A stretch of DNA of 64,000 nucleotides from Liolophura sinensis (taxonomy: Eukaryota > Mollusca > Polyplacophora > Chitonida > Chitonidae), in NCBI RefSeq assembly GCF_032854445.1, contig NC_088297.1, positions 18,859,127 through 18,923,126 on the forward strand, given 5' to 3'. A program made the translations under genes and the position numbers. Under the pieces are notes generated by a model. It did not search any database. It saw only the letters and a list, made by a program, of their open reading frames with translations, and was not told where the DNA came from. Numbering within the stretch: the stretch's first letter is position 1; each line of letters starts with the position of its first letter. This document shows, in pieces, positions 10,571-20,450 of the stretch.

Positions 10571-10781
10571 TCGGCATCAAGCAGACGATGGATCGCATCC
10601 TACACAAGGATACCACTCTGGCCGAGCGCGTCCGCACCCTCTTCCGGGAGCATCTGGGTCTCCATTCTTACGGCAATTGGGATGGCGATCTCGACACTGG
10701 GGCTAGCGATAAAGTTGGCGCTGACTGGCGGGTCCGGCGGGGGCATCCAGCCAACACCACCTCCACCCGCCGGGCGTGGTC
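10571..10781 (+). pseudogene. Polinton gene segment between the LTR element and piggyBac
   Basis: Sequence reading HKDTTLAERVRTLFRE is a motif I know from a plus-strand Polinton protein that precedes its glycine/proline-rich linker and membrane region. A hydrophobic stretch (SILTAIGMAISTLGLAI) and GGSGGGIQPTPPPPAGRG are visible. This is the strip of Polinton left between the two inserted elements. Broken. Confidence 0.55.
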
Positions 10782-10785
10782 TTAA
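10782..10785. repeat. TTAA target-site duplication, left of piggyBac
   Basis: TTAA immediately outside the CCC end. The matching copy is at 13084-13087. Confidence 0.9.
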
Positions 10786-13083
10786 CCCTTTGAACCCTGG
10801 CCATTATGACGACATAGACCCCCCACCCCACCCTGAGCTCCCCATTAATTAACAATAAAAAACAACAACACTGTTTACGTTTGTTTAGTGATGAAAAATA
10901 TCTTATATTCTGAATAAAACACATAATGACTTTCCCACTGTTTTGACTTACTTTATCTCCAGTATTGGAGTTTTGAGTGCCAGTCATGAAAGCAATTTTT
11001 GGAAGGTAACCCCTATACACAAGAACACTTTACATCGGGCACACCGAAATACAGTTTTGCTCTTTTTGGAAGATCCTTATAAGGAGCATCTGGGTTAAAA
11101 TTTTTAGCCCTGGTGTGCTTTTCAGAACAAACCACACATCTGTTATTTGTGGTAGCATGAGGGGCTCTCTGAACTTCATGTTGCCCATAGTCAATGAGGC
11201 GGTTCTCAATGTCTTGGCGGGGTTGTGGTGTTGGACACCAACGAAAGTCGCAAACTAGATTATGACATAGCTTCTCAATGAACATGTGGAATGTAAGCTG
11301 CCTGTGGCCCTGAGACATATGGGGGTGATAAAAACCTAATATTACATAGGCATTATATGCAGCCCACATAACTTCATCATCAAACGCCGAGGCCATTTAT
11401 AATGCCGTCGACTTTTATGTAGTTTGGTCATTTGGTCGTTTTTGTCGGTGCCTCCCATAAACTGATTGTAAGATTGAACTGCTTTGGGGCATTTTACTGG
11501 CACCTTTTTGTGTTCTGTGCCATCATACCCGTTCACATGTACTTCAGGTTCAGAAATAAATTTTGATGACACAAAATAAATTGGCTTTTTGTCACACCAA
11601 ACTATAGCTCCGACAGTTCTGTTATACACAATTTCCGAATCCCCACGGTTCATGTCTTTTTTCCTTTTGAACAAAGATTTGAGGAAGTGTTTCCGGTTTG
11701 TCATAACAGTCCCGACAAGTTGTGTCCCCATATGTTCAACTAACTACTGGCACAGAGGTACACTGGTGTAATAACGACCTACATAAACACAGTAGTTTTG
11801 ATCCCTGAATGGTTCTATAAGCCTTACAACTAAATTTCCAGTAACGCCGAGGTTGGGGATGCTTTCAGAATCATCTCTTCTACCTGTGTACACTTCGGCA
11901 TTGGAAATGTAACCGTTTGTGCTGTCACACACCAGAAATGTTTTGATGCCCCCACTTGATCGGTTTGTCCATTGCATACTGTTTTATTGACAACGCGTTC
12001 TTTGTTGGCACCATGCCTTCGTCAAGTGAGAGGTTGCTATCAGGTTTGTAATAACGTTGGAATCGTTCAAGAAGATATTTGAAAACCGGCCGGGACTTGT
12101 AAATTTTGTCTGATTTATCTAACTCTAGATCCTCTTCGTCAACACAGTGTAACAGTGTCCAAATTGCCAAAAATCTATCCCGCGGAAACACTTGCGAGCA
12201 ACCAGGGCGTCACAGTTAGAAAATTGTCCTTCATTCGCCAATATTGTTCATAACGGTCGTTATGGATCAGCATCTCCATGGCAACACGGCAACCAAAAAC
12301 TGCTTTCATTTCAGTTACACTGACGGGTAAAATTCTGAGCATAATAATGCTTTGGTCTTTTTGTCTGTTGTCTGACTGCCTCTTTGTTTGTCTCATCGAC
12401 TAGAAGTTGCCACAGTACGTCGTCCCAGAATAAAGACAAAAACTCACTTGGCAAGCTGTCAGCATTTATAGAATCTGGGATGTTTTTTACTCCTGTCGGT
12501 TCATTAGGCTGAAACTGTTTGTCCACAAAACCTGATACATTAGTCCATTTCATTTGGTTGTCATTCACTGAATTTCGAACATTTCGCCTCACCTGTCCCA
12601 CAGGAACACGTGCGTTACCTGTACCACGTTTATCACCATCACCTGTCCCTCCAATTCCATCACTGTCTGAATCTGAAGAATCGTTGTTCACAGCGTTGTT
12701 GTTGTAACTACAACTGTCCGTGTCATTTTCCGATTCAAAATCACTTTCATGTCCGTAATCACTCTCATTTGGGTCACTTTCGCTATCGGACAACACCATC
12801 TGTAGCGCTTGCTCAGCAGTAACACATGCGCGTCTCATATCCGCAAAAAAATTCAGCTCAAACTCGACAAAAAACGTACAATGTGTTGCCTATCTACGGT
12901 AACACATCTGTTAGAACTTCCGCCACACATCGAGGCCAGATATGTAAAACGCAAGCTGATTGGCTAAAACTCTGCCACAACTCATGTTTATTTATAGGCT
13001 TATGTCAAATGCCGGTAAACCGGCCTTTCGGGGATAGACGTTATAGAAGCATGCCGCAAAACTGGCCTCTCGGGTTCTACGGG
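10786..13083 (-). mobile_element. piggyBac-type DNA transposon, degenerate
   Basis: 2,298 bp, flanked on both sides by TTAA (10782-10785 and 13084-13087), the target site that piggyBac elements duplicate. The ends start CCC and match imperfectly as inverted repeats: CCCTTTGAACCCTGGCC at left and, reverse-complemented, CCCGTAGAACCCGAGAGGCC at right. The transposase frames inside carry all three piggyBac aspartate contexts. It is inserted in a Polinton gene. It cannot now encode a transposase in one frame. Confidence 0.92.
11013..12838 (-). pseudogene. piggyBac transposase, frameshifted
   Basis: The protein is spread over at least five overlapping minus-strand frames (12311-12838, 12175-12396, 11925-12191, 11744-11977, 11342-11731, 11013-11396), so several frameshifts separate them. 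The N-terminus is Ser/Asp-rich and acidic, usual for the family. The core contains FPRDRFLAIWTLLHC, the first aspartate in LSLDEGMVPTKN, the second in FLVCDSTNGY and the third in YNQFMGGTDKNDQM. The C-terminus has the cysteine-rich end (RCVVCSEKHTR; VKCSC). The active-site residues remain but the gene is dead. Frame changes every few hundred bases suggest an old copy, or a low-quality stretch of sequence. Confidence 0.88.
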
Positions 13084-13087
13084 TTAA
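13084..13087. repeat. TTAA target-site duplication, right of piggyBac
   Basis: TTAA immediately outside the GGG end; pairs with 10782-10785. Confidence 0.9.
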
Positions 13088-13322
13088 AGAATGGGTGAAA
13101 AAGCATCTCCAGTCCCTGGCGCGCGCCCTTAGCAAGCTGGCTGGGAAGGCTGCCGCTGCGATTCTGGGTATTATTGGCAGTATCGTGTCCTGGCTACTGA
13201 ACCTTCTCGGGAAAGCGGCTGGGTGGCTGGCCGATAATGTCTGGGCTCTAGTCGTCGCAGTAGGTGGCCTAATGCTCGTGGCTGTTCGCAAATATTTAAC
13301 GCATAGTCCACAGCAGCAGTAA
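13088..13322 (+). pseudogene. Polinton small membrane protein segment, right of piggyBac
   Basis: About 78 residues (WVKKHLQSLARALSKLAGKA, then ILGIIGSIVSWLLNLLGKAA, then DNVWALVVAVGGLMLVAV). Two or three hydrophobic helices separated by Gly-Lys make a small membrane-active protein that is widespread in Polintons. The piggyBac TTAA site falls at its upstream border, so this gene was split by that insertion. Neither ATG nor an upstream in-frame start is available here. Confidence 0.65.
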
Positions 13323-14436
13323 GCCGATACCAACCCCAGCGACGACGATGGCTGTCTTCTCCGCATCGTGATTCTTTTCCTTTGGAAATAGGGGTTCTGC
13401 GGCAGGAACGCGCGCGGTGGGTGGTGGGACGCTTTCTTGTGGCTCAACGATCCCGTGGGAAGGTGCGGCGGTGGGTGGTGGGACGCTTTCTTGTGGGCTC
13501 AACGATCCCGTGGGAAGGTGCGCGCCTGTGCAAAGTGGGCGGCACTTTAGCGTTCACACCCTCATTGGCGCCTAGCTTCTGGTCCTCTGTGGCCACGACG
13601 ATTTTGTTGTTGTAGTTCGCCACATGGCCGATCTGCAGAAGCATGTCGCTGGGGGCCATATATAGGCCTATACCATACACAAAGTCTACAGCGCTCCCGG
13701 CATACTGTAGCACGTCCTGGTAGCGGCTGATAGCAGACGGAAGGTCGATCGGAGAGATTTGGGATTTGTCGACAATGAACGACGCCCAAGCCTCCTCGGC
13801 GTCCTGCTCGATGTATTCAACGTGGAGCACTCTAAGCTTTCTAGAGAACGACATCCTGCTCGCATCGAAGGTCCCATCCCAAATGGGGCTGTAGCCCTTT
13901 CCCGTTATGTAGTTATATGCCACTCCGAGGCCGTGATTCACCCCCCTGCGCCTCCAGTCTGTGTGCTTATCTACGCGGAATTCCCTACAAATCCTCTCAT
14001 AGGCCCTCTTGTCGTGGGGGTTTTTGAATGCCGCCCACGCTCTGTCTTGCGGCAGGGGGGCCTGGATCTCTTCCAAGATCCGCCTAACTTGGTAATACAC
14101 ATGGAACGTGTACAGGGCCCTTATTTGTTGGTCGGGGGCGAGAAGATGGTCTTTTACAGAGACGCCACAGCCCGTGGTTGCGCACCAGACCGCGAAGTTC
14201 ACTTGGTTCTGCCAGAATTGCATAGGATTGGTGTTCCAGGCCTGAACAATGTCATTGCTGGTTATCTGTGGCAGCCGGTATATAGCCAACACATCTGTGA
14301 ACTGGACGGGAAAGGCCTTCTTTTCATCGATGTAGATGTCAAATCGCGTGAGCTGCTCTGCATGGGTTTAGATACTATGAAATGCCCCGGCCTTGTAAGT
14401 GGCCTCTCTATTGAACCTGTAAGCCTCGCTGTTCAT
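13296..14436 (-). pseudogene. Conserved Polinton protein (probable structural protein)
   Basis: A start MNSEAYRFNREATYKAGAF is visible at 14436. The body reads LAIYRLPQITSNDIVQAWNT, NFAVWCATTGCGVS, AYERICREFRVDKHTDWRRR and LLQIGHVANYNNKIVVATED, a pattern I recognise from Polintons but cannot name. The low-coordinate end has a Pro-rich linker made by a direct repeat of about 60 bp (13424-13524) and a terminal hydrophobic segment (TAIVVAGVGIGLLLLW). It is divergent from the 14447 gene, with the two starts about 10 bp apart. Broken. Confidence 0.6.
13424..13524. repeat. Direct repeat of about 60 bp within a Polinton gene
   Basis: The string GGTGGGACGCTTTCTTGTGG followed by CTCAACGATCCCGTGGGAAG occurs twice in a row. 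On the minus strand it encodes a Pro/Thr-rich linker. Confidence 0.8.
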
Positions 14437-14446
14437 CGTGGCTAAA

Positions 14447-15106
14447 ATGTTCATCACATTGACTGACATTCTAAATGGGGTACAGCACACGCTGCCTCAT
14501 GCCCTTAACAACCTCGACGGCCGCCTTAAAACCGCCCTTCGCGAGATAACATTCTACCCGAACTGGGTGAATATCCCCTCCGGAGTGGGCTTCTTGCTTG
14601 ATGGCAAACATGTTGAAGTGCCGACGGGCTACTACAATGTCTGTATGCTGGACAAGGGTATATTCCGTCTGCATGTGGTTTCTCTGGAAATGAATGAAGC
14701 TACGGGCCGCCTAGTCCTTACCCTCCCTAGAAATGCCATCATAACGCTCCTAGAGCTTGCCCCCATCTTAGGGTTCTCTAACGGGAATAGGCCTAGAGAG
14801 GGGACTGTGGAAGGTGATAAGCCATCTAACTTGGTCCCGCAAAAAGAAGCCTTCGTGCATTTAGATGAACTGAGCACGTCAGAAAACGTGAGAATAACCT
14901 CAGGTTTCAGTGGCGGTTCCACACTACTTCAGGCCATCGCCGTGACTGGTGAAGGGATTAACTGCGGGAAGACGGTTTCATTTCCCAACCCACAGTACAA
15001 AGCCTTGCGCGCCGACTACATAACGCACTTGACCGTGGCGCTTTTAGACAAAGACGGCAAGTATATGAATGTAGGGTACCTCAGTGCTACCCTAGAAATA
15101 CAATGA
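14447..15106 (+). CDS. Polinton protein, probable minor capsid (penton-like)
   Basis: About 219 residues from the ATG at 14447 (MFITLTDILNGVQHTLPHAL). It is rich in beta-strand-like segments: ALREITFYPNWVNIPSGVGF, HVEVPTGYYNVCMLD, ATGRLVLTLPRNAIITLLEL and DKDGKYMNVGYLSATLEIQ. Position after the divergent structural gene, length and strand-rich character fit the minor (penton) jelly-roll protein of Polintons. That assignment is inference. Its stop overlaps the next start (15103). The frame is open throughout. Confidence 0.55.
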   Translation: MFITLTDILNGVQHTLPHALNNLDGRLKTALREITFYPNWVNIPSGVGFLLDGKHVEVPTGYYNVCMLDKGIFRLHVVSLEMNEATGRLVLTLPRNAIITLLELAPILGFSNGNRPREGTVEGDKPSNLVPQKEAFVHLDELSTSENVRITSGFSGGSTLLQAIAVTGEGINCGKTVSFPNPQYKALRADYITHLTVALLDKDGKYMNVGYLSATLEIQ

Positions 15107-15936
15107 GTATGGCGGACGCAGCCGTTCCCAGGTCTGCGCGCCTGTCTTTAAGCGACTTGGCTGATGTGTCGAAGTTCGAACTTCAAGGCCAGGAAGGTAA
15201 AATCTACGCCTTCGAGTTTCAAAATGGCAAGTACATCCGCAAAAATATGGCGGGGGGGCAAGCAGAACCTGCCACGTTTGCTTCCCTTGAAGATGTCTCA
15301 TCCTCTGTAGAGCAAGAGCGCAGGTCGCCGTTTGAGGTGATTGAAGAACAAAAACTCTCTTTAATTCGCTTTGAAGACCGCTTTGTTCTTGCCAGAGCTG
15401 GCGACCCCGATTGGTTTGTAGATGTGAAGGTGACCCCGATGACGGTCCAGACCACCGAGGTCCGGGTGAAAAAAGTTTTCAACTCCGGAACCTCTTTCGT
15501 GTCGTTAGTACCTATCAGTGACTGTCATATAGCTTTGGGTGGAGGAGGTTACTTCACACTATCTGCGGCGCCGCGTGTAGAGGCCGTGCGTCTTGGCGCG
15601 CAAACCATATCTATGGCCATGCTACGAATAAACCCTGGATCTATACTTATCTTCAACATCACACTTGGCGCGGCCTCTCAGCGCCGTTCCTCCTTGATTA
15701 CCGGGGTGAGACTAAAGTGGCCTGCAGAGCACGATGAAAAGGCGCTCAGACTTATGATCCAATTACCGGCCCAGGGCGGCCCAGTCATCCGGAGCTCTCT
15801 CGAGGATATACGGGTCATTGCAGGGGGCGATGTCAATCTCACTGACATCTATTTAGAGTCCGGTATAAGACTTCGCAGCTTTCGTGTTAGTATTCCCGAT
15901 GACGATTTAGAGTTTACCGACGTTGTTGATTCGTAG
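15103..15936 (+). CDS. Conserved Polinton protein, 277 aa
   Basis: Starts MSMADAAVPRSARLSLSDLA, overlapping the previous stop by four bases. It is strand-rich, with segments such as EVRVKKVFNSGTSFVSLVPI, INPGSILIFNITLGAA and IRLRSFRVSIPDDDLEFTDV. It is probably a virion component, given its place in a row of plus-strand structural genes. I cannot assign a fold. The frame is open along its full length. Confidence 0.5.
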   Translation: MSMADAAVPRSARLSLSDLADVSKFELQGQEGKIYAFEFQNGKYIRKNMAGGQAEPATFASLEDVSSSVEQERRSPFEVIEEQKLSLIRFEDRFVLARAGDPDWFVDVKVTPMTVQTTEVRVKKVFNSGTSFVSLVPISDCHIALGGGGYFTLSAAPRVEAVRLGAQTISMAMLRINPGSILIFNITLGAASQRRSSLITGVRLKWPAEHDEKALRLMIQLPAQGGPVIRSSLEDIRVIAGGDVNLTDIYLESGIRLRSFRVSIPDDDLEFTDVVDS

Positions 15937-15946
15937 GACAGACAAT

Positions 15947-16634
15947 ATGGGACGACTGTACCCGACCATCACGGATGAAGACTCCTTGCCGACAATTACG
16001 GATGACCACCCCTTGGCCCCGACCGCGCCGACGATTATGGTTGAAAACCCCCCGCCGCCGGAGGGTGTGGCGCACGCCCATCGCCTGCAGTATATCAGCC
16101 TAATACAGAGGCAGCTTGAATCTGAGCGAGATCTCCGCCGGGCCTTGTACAAAAAGTACCGGCGCGGTGTCTTAGCCGCCGAGGCCTTTGATTCGGCCAT
16201 GCTCACGGCCGGTTTGGGACTAGGGATTGCAGGTGTGGGACTACTCACAACAATAATTGCAGGCCCCTGCTGTCTTGGCCATGGAAGCTGCGGCCCTAGC
16301 TTGCGGTGTCTTAAATGCCGCCAGAAAATTCGTTAGCCGCCGACTTCACGCAAAGGCCAAAAAACATAACGATATACGGCTGTTGGCTGAGGCCAAACTT
16401 AACAGCATCCGTGCACAGGTATCTACAGCATTATCTGATGGTGTTATTTCAGGCGTAGAGTACAGGCAAGTCGTTCAAGAGCTCAAGAACTACTCTGATC
16501 TGAAGCAGGAGATACGCGCCAAGTCTCGTAAGGCATTCAACGCCGTAGAGATCGATGAAAGCACGAAAAACCAGCTTATAGATCGCGGCCGAAAACTAGC
16601 TCGGCAAGAGCTGAAAAACGCTCTTTCCGAATGA
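15947..16634 (+). pseudogene. Conserved Polinton membrane/coiled-coil protein
   Basis: Begins MGRLYPTITD with Asp/Pro-rich repeats (ITDEDSLPTITDDHPL). A helical region follows (LQYISLIQRQLESERDLRRA; LYKKYRRGV), then a hydrophobic Gly-rich segment (MLTAGLGLGIAGVGLLTTII), then a Lys/Arg-rich helical tail (FVSRRLHAKAKKHNDIRLLA; YSDLKQEIRAKSRKAFN). This layout is common to Polintons of many invertebrates; the function is unknown. The coding sequence occupies more than one frame and looks broken. It is the last gene before the right end. Confidence 0.65.
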
Positions 16635-16767
16635 TGTTCTGGGGGATGGCTCCCTAGGGAGGGTTATCTAATATGCTTATATCTTTCACGAAATGAGGCT
16701 GGGGGCCTCTATTTTGTTCTGGGGAGGCCCAAGGGGGGCGTGCGCCAGAACCCTCCTTCCCTATACT
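16635..16767. repeat. Right terminal region of the Polinton
   Basis: Non-coding, GC-rich tail ending CCTTCCCTATACT. Read inwards it begins AGTATAGGG, and Polinton termini usually begin AG. The partner inverted repeat lies outside the window, so its length is unknown. Confidence 0.6.
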
Positions 16768-16961
16768 ACTGATTGGTGTCAAATGCCGAACGAAGTAATT
16801 TACTTTGGGGGTGATTGAAACTCCGGAGTGCCCGGAGTTAAGGTTCATCCTTGGCCTGGTAACGGTACAAACCTGTCTAAAGGTCGCGGGCCAAACCAGG
16901 GGTCATATTTAGTATTGAGTAACCCTTAGCTATGTGTACTTTATATCTCTACAATATACGT

Positions 16962-17108
16962 TCTCATGGTAGTTAAGGGCATACTAAGTCATGGTAGATA
17001 AGGGCATACTAAGTCATGGTAGTAAAGGGCATACTAAGTAATGGTTGTTAAGGACATACTGTCATGGTAGCTAAGGGCATACTGTCATGGTAGTTAAGGG
17101 CATACTAA
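16962..17108. repeat. 25-bp minisatellite
   Basis: About six imperfect copies of CATGGTAGTTAAGGGCATAC plus a short variable end. The same array is at 24141-24312. Confidence 0.9.
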
Positions 17109-17757
17109 GCTAAGTACGAAACTGTGGCCCGGTCAAATATAACGTTTTAGGCAACTTTTCCGGAGAGAGCCCAAGAGCAACTTGTAATGAGGAATGGGTT
17201 CTAGCTGCGCGAGGAAAAAATTAAAAGTAAACGATGAGCTATATTTATTTATCGAAGTGATAGAAATGTACAAGTATATTCTGACAAGTACATCAAAAAC
17301 GTTCTCTGTGGGATGGAGAAGTCAAAGATGCTACGTAAGCTCTTTGCATGGAGTCATCGTTCTTTGAAAGACTTTGTATGGCCTTAACCGTCAAAACACT
17401 GCAGAGCGCTCATATATGTTGATGCGGGTGACGTACTGTGAAAAATACTACATTTCTGTAAACGTTTGTAGCATAGTTCTGAAAGCTTTAGCAATGATAT
17501 ACACAGGCTTGTTTACAGTTTGTTTTGTCCAGAGTTCTAAGATAATCACATTCGACTTCAATCAATTTACATCTGTAACATAGTATTAAAGAGGCTTTGA
17601 CAGAGATGTTTCGATTTAATCGATTTTTCGCCCAAAATTTCAGGTATAGCCTCTTTGAATATTACTACAGCATGTGATGATTTATTAGACGCGATATTTA
17701 TATTAGTGATTTTTTTAAAAATCTCGATCTACATTCAAAGGATACTTGATATAATTT

Positions 17758-17850
17758 TTTTTTTTGATTGGTGTTTTACGCCGCACTCAAGAATATTTCA
17801 CTTATACGACGGCGGCCAGCATTATGGTGGGTGGAAACCCGGCAGAGTAA
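17758..17850 (-). repeat. SINE family 1 fragment (tail side)
   Basis: TTGATTGGTGTTTTACGCCG, then ACGGCGGCCAGCATTATGG. This is the 3' part of a tRNA-derived SINE in minus orientation. It is absent at the same place in block B, so it inserted after the duplication or was lost from B. Confidence 0.8.
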
Positions 17851-18300
17851 AACAGAGAAGTGACAACAGTATGATAAACGTACAGCATAGAGAGTAAGCC
17901 AGAGCAGTGACGACAGTGTGATAGCTGGCAAATGGTCACAATGTAACCGGCGAAATACGGAATCTTGTTAGTTTACCTCAGTCAGGGTTTTATTCTAACT
18001 GATCATGTAAATGCATAAATAGTAGCAATTTAAAAGCCCACTAGCACCGTGGCTTAAGCAAAATTAGGAAAACAAATGCAGTGATGTTAACTGTAACTAA
18101 ATAGACGTCACCGGTCTAGAAATATTCAAAATGATGTGTTGTCATCCATTTAACATACAATCACATGAAAACAATATTGAAGGGACCAGGCATCGGCATG
18201 CTTAGTCCGCCAGCAGAATCCTGTTTTATGCAAGACTACAATACAATTAAAGGGCGTACAACACAGAGAGTAAAACCAGAGAAGTGACGACAGGGTGATA
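17841..18300. repeat. Single units of the 48-bp minisatellite and associated unique sequence
   Basis: One or two units (GTACAGCATAGAGAGTAA; GTGACGACAGTGTGATAG) at 17876-17925 and another at 18243-18300, separated by the sequence that also separates them in B. These look like the unexpanded state. Confidence 0.7.
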
Positions 18301-19556
18301 GCTGACCAATGGTCACACGTAACAGGTACGGCCTGTTGTCGATTTGACTCAGTCAGGGTTTTATTCTACCTGTTCATGTAAATACGCTTGGATTTTATTT
18401 CTTAATAGGTAGTAAGTAAAGTGGCCTAACGTATGAATGTTCAAGAAGTTTATCAGTTTTTCTTCTTTTGGCGTAAACATAGCTCTAAACTCCCCAGTAA
18501 TCATGGCGGAAATTAAGTAACCAGCTGCTGTGACATCAACTGTGATAGCTGTCAAAACAACTTTGTTTTGGGACAGTCCGAATAAGGAGCTAAGCCGGTC
18601 CCGCGGTGCCAGTTACGTTCAAGGGTGACGTCATTACCGAATATTTTCGACCATGGGCTATGCATAAAATACAGCGGTCAGTAGGAAACATAAAATACGC
18701 TTCAAAAATGAAAAAAATCTCAGTTTTTGTTTGGCATACCTTTCTTCATTTTCTTACCATACTCTTCGTTTATCATACCTTTTCATGTGTTCTTTAAGTG
18801 GCTCACTTGTTTTGTGTTGGGAACAATACATTTTACACTCTATGAAATACTCTAACAACCACATTCCATACATAGTATCTTGCTTTGCATAATGTAAAGG
18901 TGATAAGCTCTCAACTCTTATTTTATAAAGTGATATCGATTGCTATCGTAGTGATATTTAATATCTGGGAATATCTCAGTATATAATAGAAGTGGTGTCG
19001 TGGCACCTTGTCCCATGCTATTATCCGCCATAGAAAATAACCAATGTACAGTCACAAGCTGCGACGCATGCACATTCAAATGTACACCCAAACTTGACCA
19101 AAAAAAAAATATACACCATCCTCAACAATAACAACAACAACAACAACGTCGTCCTCAGTCAGGCAGGAGAAAGACCTCAAAGCAGTCCCTTATGATCACT
19201 GCGATTGTTCTTAACTTTTTCTGAGGCGAATGTTTACTCAAATAAAAAACCTAAGACGATGTGTGCACAATACAGTATAGAAAAAAAATAGATCCATCTT
19301 ACACTTGACATTCCTATACGTACCTTTTCTCTGTGCCGTTCGTTGCAAAACTTGCAAAAGAATGAAACGGTTGATGAGCAAGACATAGAAAATACGCTGT
19401 TATGTTATGTTATTGTGTTATATAAGACAGATTACACCACCTGGAAGATGCAGAGATCTGGTATGAAAGAGGCTAATGGAGACTCCACGAAACGGACAAG
19501 TTGATGAACGTACTGATGAACTAACAGACAGGGCATAAACGTATTTTCCCACTCAC

Positions 19557-19640
19557 CACACAACTTCCGTTTCCGGGAGGGGCTAACAACTAATCGGTAT
19601 TCTGGCAGAATTAATCAACAAACTACCTGCATATTAAGTG
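19557..19640 (-). promoter_or_regulatory. Candidate 5' UTR exon of an RLC copy left of the Polinton
   Basis: On the minus strand GGAAGTTGTGTG is followed by GTGAGT (plus-strand 19551-19556), a good splice donor. It sits just outside block A, in the position where gene 1 has its candidate 5' exon just outside block B. Low confidence, and only an inference. Confidence 0.2.
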
Positions 19641-19699
19641 ATGACTCACAGTATCAAGCATCCGGCTGAAGAAAACACACATTTTCATGCAAATACATA

Positions 19700-19705
19700 T
19701 TTATT
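19700..19705 (-). terminator. Candidate polyadenylation signal of RLC gene 1
   Basis: AATAAA on the minus strand, about 750 bp past the stop codon at 20451. It implies a 3' UTR of that length. No nearer perfect signal was noted. Confidence 0.4.
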
Positions 19706-20450
19706 TCAACAATATAGTGCAACAATTATTAGTAACACGCGTACATACATTTGTCACTTGGTCCTGTGAAAGTGTAAATATAGCAAACAGTTGCTTTTCA
19801 AACTACATGCAGACACGCTAAACAGGGGCAGATAACTCTCAATGACGTGGGTCAATCCGGACATAATAGAAGGAGATTTATGTGAGATCGTAGAGCGTTG
19901 TTTTTATAACACTGCATCTCTTCCAGGCGTGGTAAAGAATTTTCCAACGTCTCCTCATTTTGATATGTGTTTCCTAATACCTGTGGGCAGACTTTCGTCT
20001 GAAATTTTGGCCTTTTAAAGGAATCTTTGAAACGTTATACCCATCAGTGAGATATATTGCACAACTAAGTCCGGTTTTACCTACCATTTTAACTAATAAA
20101 GTTTAAGCACGTTTCAAGTGCCAAATTTTCTCGCGGTAAGATCGAAATAAAATGTATATAGCTTAATCTCTGCAAAACCCGCACAATGCATCGCGAATCT
20201 CGTAAGTAAAATTATTACACAACAAACTAAAAACTGCCGGTTGCAGTTCCGTTTCACAGCGACAACTGTCAGCTTGCAGCCTACTTAAGCATCGAACTCT
20301 GTCGACAGCAATCTAATTTCACTGTGGAAAGTTGTTATTTACCGTCTAATTTCCCCATTAACGAATCAACAGCTACAGTCCAATGTCCACACAAGAAACG
20401 AACGAACTTTACTTCTACACCTGTCAATAATGCATCACTAGGACAGCCCC

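Larger units (their letters stand above)
1..16767. mobile_element. Polinton/Maverick relic, right-hand part
   Basis: A capsid-bearing, self-synthesising DNA element of the Polinton/Maverick class. Seen directly: DNA polymerase B end, retroviral-type integrase, A32-like ATPase, major capsid remnants, and several small genes I recognise from other Polintons. Genes lie on both strands. The left end is outside the window. The right end is placed at 16767 (ends TATACT, so the element begins AG when read inwards) because host sequence from 16768 recurs at 23947 without the Polinton. A 6-bp target duplication ACTGAT (16768-16773) is inferred and needs the left end to confirm. Two younger elements, a Ty3/gypsy-type and a piggyBac, are inserted in it. 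It is a broken fossil, with several coding breaks (perhaps five to eight) besides the two insertions. No maturation protease is seen in the visible part. Confidence 0.9.
16768..19492. repeat. Duplicated block A (partner: 23947-27876)
   Basis: Starts at the Polinton junction and runs nearly identical, by eye, to block B, with the same internal landmarks: the 25-bp minisatellite, the stretch around CAAAACACTGCAGAGCGCTC, and the poly-A and AACAAC tracts near 19100. Differences are a SINE at 17758 present only here, fewer 48-bp minisatellite units, and absence of a stretch of about 585 bp present in B at about 26826-27409. No credible protein gene is seen. The short frame 17374-17583 is shared with B only because the DNA is duplicated. 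Confidence 0.9.

Noticed and set aside
17374-17583. 69-codon frame conserved between blocks A and B (also 24577-24786)
   Set aside because: Conservation follows from recent duplication of the whole block; no family or expression evidence.
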